This document shows, in pieces, positions 22,452-37,641 of a DNA stretch of 64,000 nucleotides. Every line of letters begins with the position of its first letter. Positions within the stretch are counted from its first letter, which is position 1. The translations under genes were made by a program, and so were the position numbers. Location: the NCBI GenBank assembly GCA_023846275.1, contig CM043878.1, positions 12,655,501 to 12,719,500 of the forward strand, read 5' to 3'. This stretch comes from Vanilla planifolia (lineage: Eukaryota; Streptophyta; Magnoliopsida; Asparagales; Orchidaceae). The notes beneath the pieces were generated by a model, which saw only the letters and a list, made by a program, of their open reading frames with translations, did not search any database and was not told where the DNA came from.

Positions 22452-23387
22452 TAGAAGAGAAAAATAAAAATTTGAAAATATGGGAGATTCATGACGAAAA
22501 CTAAATACAATTGTTAGAATTAGAGACTAACATGATGTCATAATATAAAAAAAATAATTTAATAACACGCTAAAAGAAGCCCAAAAAATCGTGCGGAAAT
22601 GTTTTTTTTGATAATTCAATTATACAAACTAAATCATTAGACAATCGACAAGGGTACTTTTACTTAAGAAATTTGTAAATTGGATCACGATAAAAATATA
22701 AAAAATGCGTCATAATATTTATGGTTTTCTTTAAATTTTAATCGATTATTTAGGTAAATTGAAAAAAAAAAAACGATAAAATGTATATGCAGTTGTCTTT
22801 ATTAATACCATTTGATAATGACTTTTTAAATATATTAAGTACAACTGAATCTTAAATTCATAAATATATCTCGTGATCCACGATTCATATAAATATATTT
22901 ATAATGAGTAGAGAAAATAAATATAAAATTTAAAACCTAAATAATATTCGCAACTTGATAAAATGGCTCAACGAATTAAATAGAATTATATGCGAACAGA
23001 ATCCCAAAATTTAAGTATAGTATACTACAAAAATGTAATAAAGGCTTCTTCGTAATTCACTTACGGCTATCAAATTATAAAAAAAATTAACAAATAAATT
23101 TTTACGGAAGCATTCGATAATATGAGCAGCCAAACGAAACTGCAAAAATTACTCGATAAATAAACGAATAAATATATTTATTAATACACATATTTATTTA
23201 TTTTTCTTCTTTCAATATTAAATCAAAGTATTATGATAAATAACTATTTTAATTATTTATTAGTTCAATGTTTTATTTTAAAAACAAAAACTCTAAAATT
23301 TCTTTCATATATTAAAAGTAAAGAGTGGATATTAGTTTTCATATCGATTATATAATATAATTGTCATTAATATTTTAAATTAATATA

Positions 23388-23423
<36 letters not shown>

Positions 23424-25321
23424 TAGAAGAGAAAAATAAAAATTTGAAAATATGGGAGATTCATGACGAAAACTAAATACAATTTTTAGAATTAGAGACT
23501 AACATGATGTCATAATATAAAAAAAATAATTTAATAACACGCTAAAAGAAGCCCAAAAAATCGTGCGGAAATGTTTTTTTTGATAATTCAATTATACAAA
23601 CTAAATCATTAGACAATCGACAAGGGTACTTTTACTTAAGAAATTTTTAAATTGGATCACGATAAAAATATAAAAAATGCGTCATAATATTTATGGTTTT
23701 CTTTAAATTTTAATCGATTATTTAGTTAAATTGAAAAAAAAAAAACGATAAAATGTATATGCAGTTGTCTTTATTAATACCATTTGATAATGACTTTTTA
23801 AATATATTAAGTACAACTGAATCTTAAATTCATAAATATATCTGATAATTTTCATAACTTTTTTGAACCTTCAAACGTAATATATTTTCTAAAACTTTAC
23901 GAATAATTCACATGGAGAAAAAGAGATTTTTATTATAAAAAAATTCCTAAAACTAATTATATATATGTGTGTTGATAGTTAATCACAAATATTTTTGTCA
24001 TTACATTTGTTGAGAAAGGTAGTAAAATAATATTTATTTTTCAAAATCTTTTTTGTTAATTAATTCATTTATGTTTAAAAGTTTTTTAATTTTTTTATAT
24101 TATATTTTTTGTTGTTCTTTTGAATCACTATTATTCTTAATAGTATAAAGTAGACATAAAATATATGCAATGAAAATAATTTTAATGATTAAATTTATTT
24201 ATAAAAAATATAGTATGCATTAACTCTTATATATTATAATTTATGTTTAATACGTAGAAACCAAATATAATATATATAATATGTTAAGTTAAAAATTACA
24301 GTTTTATAATAATATAATCTTGAAAATTATGTAATATAATCATATTATTTATATTTGACAAAATAAATTCACTCTACTAACTTAATTTCATATTATAAAA
24401 CATTTTTTCACTAATAAATTCATTTAAGTTAGAATATTTTTAATTTTTTTAATTTTTTTAAATTTTTTAAAAATATATTTTATATCACAATTATTCTCAA
24501 CAATAATAGCTAATATGATGTGTATCAAGAAGAAAACAATTTTTACAATTGAATTTATTTATCTAAATTTTATTATTTATCATGAATTAGTGAAATGTAT
24601 AAATATTAATGTTATTTATTTTATATTTTTTTAAATAAAAATTGATTATACACATAAAATCAAAAGTAATGTAAAACATATAACATTTTTATTTATTGGT
24701 TTCCTAATTAAAAAAAAGAAAAAAAAATCAAACTCACAATGCACGTATTTTTTTAGTAGTCATCAATAATGACAATACTTTTATTTTAGTCACACATTAT
24801 TAAATTATACAATTGTCAAATATCAAGACAAATGGTGAGTCAATTAAAACAAAATTTCTCCTAAAATATCACAATTTTGTGGGGTTATCATTTGCATAAG
24901 TCGCATATTATATTATATATAAAAAATATAAAATGATAAACAATTCTAGAATATGTGAATATTACAATAATTATGAACGTAGAATATTCAAAATAATTGT
25001 TCGTTTTATATATTTTTAGTATTTCGATTTTTCAGTATGATTTATTTTTTATTTTTTATTATTCTTCTATTTTTTTTGTTTTTTAATAATTTAAAATCTT
25101 AATTTTTATTTAGAAATAATAAAATTTTTTAAATTTATATCATTATTTTTTATTAACAATTGATTTAATAATTTTAATGAAGAGGTTCATGTTTTGATAT
25201 AGATATTTACATAAAATCCAAAACTTTAATTTATTCCTAATAAATAATAGTTTAATATTTATTTTGAAATGCTTTTGAAAACAGGCAGCGTAATTTATAT
25301 TTTTCCGAACTTCGAAAAAAG

Positions 25322-25357
<36 letters not shown>

Positions 25358-26124
25358 TACGTTTAAGCAATGCACTTTTTTTTTTGGGTGTGTCCCGCAC
25401 AATAACAACTCGTACAATTATAGGACCGTCCGCATAAACGTCATGATGCGGACGCCGAAAATGGCCAAAATCCGTGAGCTAACACTCGCGGTTTTTCTGC
25501 GAAATCGCCGAATCCGAAGGGTTATTCAGTTTTGCAATGTCGCACAGAACTTTTATGCGGACACCCGCAAAACTACGAAAGCGACAAACATGCGACGTTT
25601 GTTTATTGGGTAATATCTCCACGTTTTTATTTTTAAATGTTTAGGGTACAAGGTTATTTGTAAAATGTTTTCTAAATTTTTCTATTGGTGAAATATCAAA
25701 ACAATTTTCATAATTTTTTTAATAATTAATATTAATATTTTCTAAAAAAATATATTTTAAATAAATATTATTTTTTTCTCTCTATCTTTCTATTTCTTCA
25801 TTTTTTATCTTTTATTTTATTAATAAATAGATTTTTATATTTACCTTGCAAATTTCTCTCTAAAATTAATATGATATGCATAATAATTGTTATTAAAATA
25901 TATATTTATTTATAGCCATTCATTCTTTTGCAAAAATACTTCCGTTAATTTATTATATGTCCCGCACCGTACAAAATATAAATTGTATGCATATGGCCGC
26001 ATATTTGATGTATGCGGACGCAAAAAAACCGTAAAACCCGTGAGCGAACCATCACGGATTTCTGCAGAAATTTGCCTTGCAGCGGGTGCCAAATTTTGTG
26101 ACGGTCGCATAGAACGTTCTATGC
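21504..26124. repeat. Unit 7, type beta-prime
   Basis: 4621 bp, the same length as unit 5 and near-identical, with the same 973-bp duplication: copies 21898-22871 and 22872-23843. AT tracts at 22418-22447 and 23392-23419; poly(A) of 31 at 25322-25352; module I at 25391-25613; module II at 25958-26138, again with GCCTTGCAG. Units 6+7 repeat units 4+5. Confidence 0.95.
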
Positions 26125-27034
26125 GGAACGGCTTAATATAAAAACATCTATTCTTATGCGGCTTAATTGTAGGATTCTCGGCGTTTTCCTTTTTTCCAAT
26201 TTAAATATTTATGATTAGAGTTTATAAAATATTAATTTATTTTTTATAACATGGAGAATGAAGAAAATTTCTTTTGAATATTTTAATTTAGCAGAAATGT
26301 AGTCTAATTATTTTTAAAATTTTTTTATTTAAAAATATAAATAAAAAAATAATCTCAAAAGAAATATTATCGTTATATATTATTTTTTTATTTTTAAAAT
26401 GAAATCCTAAAATATTAATTGAAAAATAAAAATATAAAATTATTTTTTCCTTTTATCAATAATATAATTTACTTGTTTATCATTCATGTTACAAAGAAAA
26501 TTAACAAGGGATCGTTCTGGTGATCTACGATTCATATAAATATATTTATAACGAGTAGAGAAAATAAATATAAAATTTAAAACCTAAATAATATTCGCAA
26601 CTTGATAAAATGGCTCAACGAATTAAATAGAATTATATGCGAACAGAATCCCAAAATTTAAGTATAGTATACTACAAAAATGTAATAAAGGCTTCTTCGT
26701 AATTCACTTACGGCTATCAAATTATAAAAAAAATTAACAAATAAATTTTTACGGAAGCATTCGATAATATGAGCAGCCAAACGAAACTGCAAAAATTACT
26801 CGATAAATAAACGAATAAATATATTTATTAATACACATATTTATTTATTTTTCTTCTTTCAATATTAAATCAAAGTATTATGATAAATAACTATTTTAAT
26901 TATTTATTAGTTCAATGTTTTATTTTAAAAACAAAAACTCTAAAATTTCTTTCATATATTAAAAGTAAAGAGTGGATATTTGTTTTCATATCGATTATAT
27001 AATATAATTGTCATTTATATTTTAAATTAATTGA

Positions 27035-27082
<48 letters not shown>

Positions 27083-28979
27083 TAGAAGAGAAAAATAAAA
27101 ATTTGAAAATATGGGAGATTCATGACGAAAACTAAATACAATTGTTAGAATTAGAGACTAACATGATGTCATAATATAAAAAAAATAATTTAATAACACG
27201 CTAAAAGAAGCCCAAAAAATCGTGCGGAAATGTTTTTTTTGATAATTCAATTATACAAACTAAATCATTAGACAATCGACAAGGGTACTTTTACTTAAGA
27301 AATTTGTAAATTGGATCACGATAAAAATATAAAAAATGCGTCATAATATTTATGGTTTTCTTTAAATTTTAATCGATTATTTAGTTAAATTGAAAAAAAA
27401 AAACGATAAAATGTATATGCAGTTGTCTTTATTAATACCATTTGATAATGACTTTTTAAATATATTAAGTACAACTGAATCTTAAATTCATAAATATATC
27501 TGATAATTTTCATAACTTTTTTGAACCTTCAAACGTAATATATTTTCTAAAACTTTACGAATAATTCACATGGAGAAAAAGAGATTTTTATTATAAAAAA
27601 ATTCCTAAAACTAATTATATATATGTGTGTTGATAGTTAATCACAAATATTTTTGTCATTACATTTGTTGAGAAAGGTAGTAAAATAATATTTATTTTTT
27701 AAAATCTTTTTTGTTAATTAATTCATTTATGTTTAAAAGTTTTTTAATTTTTTTATATTATATTTTTTGTTGTTCTTTTGAATCACTATTATTCTTAATA
27801 GTATAAAGTAGACATAAAATATATGCAATGAAAATAATTTTAATGATTAAATTTATTTATAAAAAATATAGTATGCATTAACTCTTATATATTATAATTT
27901 ATGTTTAATACGTAGAAACCAAATATAATATATATAATATGTTAAGTTAAAAATTACAGTTTTATAATAATATAATCTTGAAAATTATGTAATATAATCA
28001 TATTATTTATATTTGACAAAATAAATTCACTCTACTAACTTAATTTCATATTATAAAACATTTTTTCACTAATAAATTCATTTAAGTTAGAATTTTTTTA
28101 ATTTTTTTAATTTTTTTAAATTTTTTAAATATATATTTGATATCACAATTATTCTCAATAATAATAGCTAATATGATGTGTATCAAGAAGAAAACAATTT
28201 TTACAAATAAATTTATTTATCTAAATTTTATTATTTATCATGAATTAGTGAAATGTATAAATATTAATGTTATTTATTTTATATTTTTTAAAATAAAAAT
28301 TGATTATACACATAAAATCAAAAGTAATGTAAAACATATAACATTTTTATTTATTGGTTTCCTAATTAAAAAAAAGAAAAAAAAATCAAACTCACAATGC
28401 ACGTATTTTTTTAGTAGTCATCAATAATGACAATACTTTTATTTTAGTCACACATTATTAAATTATACAATTGTCAAATATCAAGACAAATGGTGAGTCA
28501 ATTAAAACAAAATTTCTCCTAAAATATCACAATTTTGTGGGGTTATCATTTGCATAAGTCGCATATTATATTATATATAAAAAATATAAAATGATAAATA
28601 ATTCTAGAATATGTGAATATTACAATAATTATGAACGTAGAATATTCAAAATAATTGTTCGTTTTATATATTTTTAGTATTTCGATTTTTCAGTATGATT
28701 TATTTTTTATTTTTTATTATTCTTCTATTTTTTTTGTTTTTTAATAATTTAAAATCTTAATTTTTATTTAGAAATAATAAAATTTTTTAAATTTATATCA
28801 TTATTTTTTATTAACAATTGATTTAATAATTTTAATGAAGAGGTTCATGTTTTGATATAGATATTTACATAAAATCCAAAACTTTAATTTATTCCTAATA
28901 AATAATAGTTTAATATTTATTTTGAAATGCTTTTGAAAACAGGCAGCGTAATTTATATTTTTCCGAACTTCGAAAAAAG

Positions 28980-29014
<35 letters not shown>

Positions 29015-29781
29015 TACGTTTTAGCAATGCACTTTTTTTTTTGGGTGTGTCCCGCACAATAACAACTCGTACAATTATAGGACCGTCCGCATAAACGTCA
29101 TGATGCGGACGCCGAAAATGGCCAAAATCCGTGAGCTAACACTCACGGTTTTTCTGCGAAATCGCCGAGTCCGAAGGGTTATTCAGTTTTGCAATGTCGC
29201 ACAGAACTTTTATGCGGACACCCGCAAAACTACGAAAGCGACAAACATGCGACGTTTGTTTATTGGGTAATATCTCCACGTTTTTATTTTTAAATGTTTA
29301 TGGTACAAGGTTATTTGTAAAATGTTTTCTAAATTTTTCTATTGGTGAAATATCAAAACAATTTTCATAATTTTTTTAATAATTAATATTAATATTTTCT
29401 AAAAAAATATATTTTAAATAAATATTATTTTTTTCTCTCTATCTTTCTATTTCTTCATTTTTTATCTTTTATTTTATTAATAAATAGATTTTTATATTTA
29501 CCTTGCAAATTTCTCTCTAAAATTAATATGATATGCATAATAATTGTTATTAAAACATATATTTATTTATAGCCATTCATTCTTTTGCAAAAATACTTCC
29601 GTTTATTTATTATATGTCCCGCACCGTACAAAATATAAATTGTATGCATATGGCCGCATATTTGATGTATGCGGACGCAAAAAAACCGTAAAACCCGTGA
29701 GCGAACCATCACGGATTTCTGCAGAAATTTGCCATGCAGCGGGTGCCAAATTTTGTGACGGTCGCATAGAACGTTCTATGC
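26125..29781. repeat. Unit 8, alpha body with gamma-like head
   Basis: 3657 bp, the same head/body chimera as unit 6, so the chimera was made once and then copied. Its eleven extra bases over unit 1 equal the AT-tract gain (27039-27078, 40 bp, the longest in the window) plus one base of poly(A) (28980-29009, 30). Module I 29048-29270, module II 29615-29795. Confidence 0.93.
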
Positions 29782-30691
29782 GGAACGGCTTAATATAAAA
29801 ATATCTATTCTTACGCGGCTTAATTGTAGGATTCTCGGCGTTTTCCTTTTTTCCAATTTAAATATTTATGATTAGAGTATATAAAATATTAATTTATTTT
29901 TTATAACATGGAGAATGAAGAAAATTTCTTTTGAATATTTTAATTTAGCAGAAATGTAGTCTAATTATTTTTAAAATTTTTTTATTTAAAAATATAAATA
30001 AAAAAATAATCTCAAAAGAAATATTATCGTTATATATTAGTTTTTTATTTTTAAAATGAAATCCTCAAATATTAATTGAAAAAAAAAAATATAAAATTAT
30101 TTTTTCCTTTTATCAATAATATAATTTACTTGTTTATCATTCATGTTACAAAGAAAATTAACAAGGGATCGTTCTCGTGATCCACGATTCATATAAATAT
30201 ATTTATAATGAGTAGAGAAAATAAATATAAAATTTAAAACCTAAATAATATTCGCAACTTGATAAAATGGCTCAACGAATTAAATAGAATTATATGCGAA
30301 CAGAATCCCAAAATTTAAGTATAGTATACTACAAAAATGTAATAAAGGCTTCTTCGTAATTCACTTACGGCTATCAAATTATAAAAAAAATTAACAAATA
30401 AATTTTTACGGAAGCATTCGATAATATGAGCAGCCAAACGAAACTGCAAAAATTACTCGATAAATAAACGAATAAATATATTTATTAATACACATATTTA
30501 TTTATTTTTCTTCTTTCAATATTAAATCAAAGTATTATGATAAATAACTATTTTAATTATTTATTAGTTCAATGTTTTATTTTAAAAACAAAAACTCTAA
30601 AATTTCTTTCATATATTAAAAGTAAAGAGTGGATATTAGTTTTCATATCGATTATATAATATAATTGTCATTTATATTTTAAATTAATTGA

Positions 30692-30731
<40 letters not shown>

Positions 30732-33050
30732 TAGAAGAGAAAAATAAAAATTTGAAAATATGGGAGATTCATGACGAAAACTAAATACAATTGTTAGAAT
30801 TAGAGACTAACATGATGTCATAATATAAAAAAAATAATTTAATAACACGCTAAAAGAAGCCCAAAAAATCGTGCGGAAATGTTTTTTTTGATAATTCAAT
30901 TATACAAACTAAATCATTAGACAATCGACAAGGGTACTTTTACTTAAGAAATTTGTAAATTGGATCACGATAAAAATATAAAAAATGCGTCATAATATTT
31001 ATGGTTTTCTTTAAATTTTAATCGATTATTTAGGTAAATTGAAAAAAAAAAAAAAATAAAATGTATATGCAGTTGTCTTTATTAATACCATTTGATAATG
31101 ACTTTTTAAATATATTAAGTACAACTGAATCTTAAATTCATAAATATATCTCGTGATCCACGATTCATATAAATATATTTATAATGAGTAGAGAAAATAA
31201 ATATAAAATTTAAAACCTAAATAATATTCGCAACTTGATAAAATGGCTCAACGAATTAAATAGAATTATATGCGAACAGAATCCCAAAATTTAAGTATAG
31301 TATACTACAAAAATGTAATAAAGGCTTCTTCGTAATTCACTTACGGCTATCAAATTATAAAAAAAATTAACAAATAAATTTTTACGGAAGCATTCGATAA
31401 TATGAGCAGCCAAACGAAACTGCAAAAATTACTCGATAAATAAACGAATAAATATATTTATTAATACACATATTTATTTATTTTTCTTCTTTCAATATTA
31501 AATCAAAGTATTATGATAAATAACTATTTTAATTATTTATTAGTTCAATGTTTTATTTTAAAAACAAAAACTCTAAAATTTCTTTCATATATTAAAAGTA
31601 AAGAGTGGATATTAGTTTTCATATCGATTATATAATATAATTGTCATTTATATTTTAATATTTTAAATTAATTCAATTAATATATATATATATATATATA
31701 TTATTTAGAAGAGAAAAATAAAAATTTGAAAATATGGGAGATTCATGACGAAAAATAAATACAATTGTTAGAATTAGAGACTAACATGATGTCATAATAT
31801 AAAAAAAATAATTTAATAACACACTAAAAGAAGCCAAAAAAATATTGCGGAAATTTTTTTTTTGATAATTCAATTATACAAACTAAATCATTAGACAATC
31901 GACAAGGGTACTTTTACTTAAGAAATTTGTAAATTGGATCACGATAAAAATATAAAAAATGCGTCATAATATTCATAGTTTTCTTTAAATTTTAATCGAT
32001 TATTTAGTTAAATTGAAAAAAAAAAAACGATAAAATGTATATGCAGTTGTCTTTATTAATACCATTTGATAATGACTTTTTAAATATATTAAGTACAACT
32101 GAATCTTAAATTCATAAATATATCTGATAATTTTCATAACTTTTTTGAACCTTCAAACGTAATATATTTTCTAAAACTTTACGAATAATTCACATGGAGA
32201 AAAAGAGATTTTTATTATAAAAAAATTCCTAAAACTTATTATATATATGTGTGTTGATAGTTAATCACAAATATTTTTGTCATTACATTTGTTGAGAAAG
32301 GTAGGAAATGGCCGAAAATGGCCGAAAATGGCCAAAATCCGTGAGCTAACACTCGCGGTTTTTCTGCGAAATCGCCGAATCCGAAGGGTTATTCAGTTTT
32401 GCAATGTCGCACAGAACTTTTATGCGGACACCCGCAAAACTACGAAAGCGACAAACATGCGACGTTTGTTTATTGGGTAATATCTCCACGTTTTTATTTT
32501 TAAATGTTTAGGGTACTAGGTTATTTGTAAAATGTTTTCTAAATTTTTCTATTGGTGAAATATCAAAACAATTTTCATAATTTTTTTAATAATTAATATT
32601 AATATTTTCTATTGGTGAAATATCAAAACAATTTTCATAATTTTTTTAATAATTAATATTAATATTTTCTAAAAAATAATATTTTAAATAAATATTATTT
32701 TTTCTCTCTATCTTTCTATTTCTTCATTTTTTATCTTTTATTTTATTAATAAATAGATTTTTATATTTACCTTGCAAATTTCTCTCTAAAATTAATATGA
32801 TATGCATAATAATTGTTATTAAAATATATATTTATTTATAGCCATTCATTCTTTTGCAAAAATACTTCCGTTTATTTATTATATGTCCCGCACCGTACAA
32901 AATATAAATTGTATGCATATGGCCGCATATTTGATGTATGCGGACGCAAAAAAACCGTAAAACCCGTGAGCGAACCATCACGGATTTCTGCAGAAATTTG
33001 CCATGCAGCGGGTGCCAAATTTTGTGACGGTCGCATAGAACGTTCTATGC
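29782..33050. repeat. Unit 9, beta-prime/gamma chimera
   Basis: 3269 bp. It carries both rearrangements: the duplication junction AATATATCT/CGTGATCC at 31151/31152 (copies 30176-31151 and 31152-32125) and then the gamma deletion at about 32304/32305 with the 60-bp duplication (32546-32605 and 32606-32665). The length fits 3646 + 975 - 1353, to within one base. Its second duplicate copy shows gamma variants (TTTAATATTTTAAATTAATTC, ACACACTAAAAG) and not those of units 5 and 7, placing the exchange between about 31190 and 31660. AT tracts 30696-30727 and 31680-31701. Truncated module I 32305-32480; module II 32884-33064. Confidence 0.94.
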
Positions 33051-33960
33051 GGAACGGCTTAATATAAAAATATCTATTCTTACGCGGCTTAATTGTAGGA
33101 TTCCCGGCGTTTTCCTTTTTTCCAATTTAAATATTTATGATTAGAGTATATAAAATATTAATTTATTTTTTATAACATGGAGAATGAAGAAAATTTCTTT
33201 TGAATATTTTAATTTAGCAGAAATGTAGTCTAATTATTTTTAAAATTTTTTTATTTAAAAATATAAATAAAAAAATAATCTCAAAAGAAATATTATCGTT
33301 ATATATTAGTTTTTTATTTTTAAAATGAAATCCTCAAATATTAATTGAAAAATAAAAATATAAAATTATTTTTTCCTTTTATCAATAATATAATTTACTT
33401 GTTTATCATTCATGTTACAAAGAAAATTAACAAGGGATCGTTCTCGTGATCCACGATTCATATAAATATATTTATAATGAGTAGAGAAAATAAATATAAA
33501 ATTTAAAACCTAAATAATATTCGCAACTTGATAAAATGGCTCAACGAATTAAATAGAATTATATGCGAACAGAATCCCAAAATTTAAGTATAGTATACTA
33601 CAAAAATGTAATAAAGGCTTCTTCGTAATTCACTTACGGCTATCAAATTATAAAAAAAATTAACAAATAAATTTTTACGGAAGCATTCGATAATATGAGC
33701 AGCCAAACGAAACTGCAAAAATTACTCGATAAATAAACGAATAAATATATTTATTAATACACATATTTATTTATTTTTCTTCTTTCAATATTAAATCAAA
33801 GTATTATGATAAATAACTATTTTAATTATTTATTAGTTCAATGTTTTATTTTAAAAACAAAAACTCTAAAATTTCTTTCATATATTAAAAGTAAAGAGTG
33901 GATATTAGTTTTCATATCGATTATATAATATAATTGTCATTTATATTTTAAATTAATTGA

Positions 33961-33996
<36 letters not shown>

Positions 33997-35893
33997 TAGA
34001 AGAGAAAAATAAAAATTTGAAAATATGGGAGATTCATGACGAAAACTAAATACAATTGTTAGAATTAGAGACTAACATGATGTCATAATATAAAAAAAAT
34101 AATTTAATAACACGCTAAAAGAAGCCCAAAAAATCGTGCGGAAATGTTTTTTTTGATAATTCAATTATACAAACTAAATCATTAGACAATCGACAAGGGT
34201 ACTTTTACTTAAGAAATTTGTAAATTGGATCACGATAAAAATATAAAAAATGCGTCATAATATTTATGGTTTTCTTTAAATTTTAATCGATTATTTAGTT
34301 AAATTGAAAAAAAAAAACGATAAAATGTATATGCAGTTGTCTTTATTAATACCATTTGATAATGACTTTTTAAATATATTAAGTACAACTGAATCTTAAA
34401 TTCATAAATATATCTGATAATTTTCATAACTTTTTTGAACCTTCAAACGTAATATATTTTCTAAAACTTTACGAATAATTCACATGGAGAAAAAGAGATT
34501 TTTATTATAAAAAAATTCCTAAAACTAATTATATATATGTGTGTTGATAGTTAATCACAAATATTTTTGTCATTACATTTGTTGAGAAAGGTAGTAAAAT
34601 AATATTTATTTTTTAAAATCTTTTTTGTTAATTAATTCATTTATGTTTAAAAGTTTTTTAATTTTTTTATATTATATTTTTTGTTGTTCTTTTGAATCAC
34701 TATTATTCTTAATAGTATAAAGTAGACATAAAATATATGCAATGAAAATAATTTTAATGATTAAATTTATTTATAAAAAATATAGTATGCATTAACTCTT
34801 ATATATTATAATTTATGTTTAATACGTAGAAACCAAATATAATATATATAATATGTTAAGTTAAAAATTACAGTTTTATAATAATATAATCTTGAAAATT
34901 ATGTAATATAATCATATTATTTATATTTGACAAAATAAATTCACTCTACTAACTTAATTTCATATTATAAAACATTTTTTCACTAATAAATTCATTTAAG
35001 TTAGAATTTTTTTAATTTTTTTAATTTTTTTAAATTTTTTAAATATATATTTGATATCACAATTATTCTCAATAATAATAGCTAATATGATGTGTATCAA
35101 GAAGAAAACAATTTTTACAAATAAATTTATTTATCTAAATTTTATTATTTATCATGAATTAGTGAAATGTATAAATATTAATGTTATTTATTTTATATTT
35201 TTTAAAATAAAAATTGATTATACACATAAAATCAAAAGTAATGTAAAACATATAACATTTTTATTTATTGGTTTCCTAATTAAAAAAAAGAAAAAAAAAT
35301 CAAACTCACAATGCACGTATTTTTTTAGTAGTCATCAATAATGACAATACTTTTATTTTAGTCACACATTATTAAATTATACAATTGTCAAATATCAAGA
35401 CAAATGGTGAGTCAATTAAAACAAAATTTCTCCTAAAATATCACAATTTTGTGGGGTTATCATTTGCATAAGTCGCATATTATATTATATATAAAAAATA
35501 TAAAATGATAAATAATTCTAGAATATGTGAATATTACAATAATTATGAACGTAGAATATTCAAAATAATTGTTCGTTTTATATATTTTTAGTATTTCGAT
35601 TTTTCAGTATGATTTATTTTTTATTTTTTATTATTCTTCTATTTTTTTTGTTTTTTAATAATTTAAAATCTTAATTTTTATTTAGAAATAATAAAATTTT
35701 TTAAATTTATATCATTATTTTTTATTAACAATTGATTTAATAATTTTAATGAAGAGGTTCATGTTTTGATATAGATATTTACATAAAATCCAAAACTTTA
35801 ATTTATTCCTAATAAATAATAGTTTAATATTTATTTTGAAATGCTTTTGAAAACAGGCAGCGTAATTTATATTTTTCCGAACTTCGAAAAAAG

Positions 35894-35928
<35 letters not shown>

Positions 35929-36695
35929 TACGTTTTAGCAATGCACTTTTTTTTTTGGGTGTGTCCCGCACAATAACAACTCGTACAATTATAGGACCGT
36001 CCGCATAAACGTCATGATGCGGACGCCGAAAATGGCCAAAATCCGTGAGCTAACACTCACGGTTTTTCTGCGAAATCGCCGAGTCCGAAGGGTTATTCAG
36101 TTTTGCAATGTCGCACAGAACTTTTATGCGGACACCCGCAAAACTACGAAAGCGACAAACATGCGACGTTTGTTTATTGGGTAATATCTCCACGTTTTTA
36201 TTTTTAAATGTTTATGGTACAAGGTTATTTGTAAAATGTTTTCTAAATTTTTCTATTGGTGAAATATCAAAACAATTTTCATAATTTTTTTAATAATTAA
36301 TATTAATATTTTCTAAAAAAATATATTTTAAATAAATATTATTTTTTTCTCTCTATCTTTCTATTTCTTCATTTTTTATCTTTTATTTTATTAATAAATA
36401 GATTTTTATATTTACCTTGCAAATTTCTCTCTAAAATTAATATGATATGCATAATAATTGTTATTAAAACATATATTTATTTATAGCCATTCATTCTTTT
36501 GCAAAAATACTTCCGTTTATTTATTATATGTCCCGCACCGTACAAAATATAAATTGTATGCATATGGCCGCATATTTGATGTATGCGGACGCAAAAAAAC
36601 CGTAAAACCCGTGAGCGAACCATCACGGATTTCTGCAGAAATTTGCCATGCAGCGGGTGCCAAATTTTGTGACGGTCGCATAGAACGTTCTATGC
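33051..36695. repeat. Unit 10, type alpha
   Basis: 3645 bp, twin of unit 1. The one-base length difference equals a two-base shorter AT tract (33965-33992, 28 bp) and a one-base longer poly(A) (35894-35923, 30). I noticed one substitution, at 33104 (TTCCCGGCG against TTCTCGGCG at 54). Module I 35962-36184; module II 36529-36709. Confidence 0.95.
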
Positions 36696-37605
36696 GGAAC
36701 GGCTTAATATAAAAATATCTATTCTTACGCGGCTTAATTGTAGGATTCTCGGCGTTTTCCTTTTTTCCAATTTAAATATTTATGATTAGAGTATATAAAA
36801 TATTAATTTATTTTTTATAACATGGAGAATGAAGAAAATTTCTTTTGAATATTTTAATTTAGCAGAAATGTAGTCTAATTATTTTTAAAATTTTTTTATT
36901 TAAAAATATAAATAAAAAAATAATCTCAAAAGAAATATTATCGTTATATATTAGTTTTTTATTTTTAAAATGAAATCCTCAAATATTAATTGAAAAATAA
37001 AAATATAAAATTATTTTTTCCTTTTATCAATAATATAATTTACTTGTTTATCATTCATGTTACAAAGAAAATTAACAAGGGATCGTTCTCGTGATCCACG
37101 ATTCATATAAATATATTTATAATGAGTAGAGAAAATAAATATAAAATTTAAAACCTAAATAATATTCGCAACTTGATAAAATGGCTCAACGAATTAAATA
37201 GAATTATATGCGAACAGAATCCCAAAATTTAAGTATAGTATACTACAAAAATGTAATAAAGGCTTCTTCGTAATTCACTTACGGCTATCAAATTATAAAA
37301 AAAATTAACAAATAAATTTTTACGGAAGCATTCGATAATATGAGCAGCCAAACGAAACTGCAAAAATTACTCGATAAATAAACGAATAAATATATTTATT
37401 AATACACATATTTATTTATTTTTCTTCTTTCAATATTAAATCAAAGTATTATGATAAATAACTATTTTAATTATTTATTAGTTCAATGTTTTATTTTAAA
37501 AACAAAAACTCTAAAATTTCTTTCATATATTAAAAGTAAAGAGTGGATATTAGTTTTCATATCGATTATATAATATAATTGTCATTTATATTTTAAATTA
37601 ATTGA

Positions 37606-37641
<36 letters not shown>

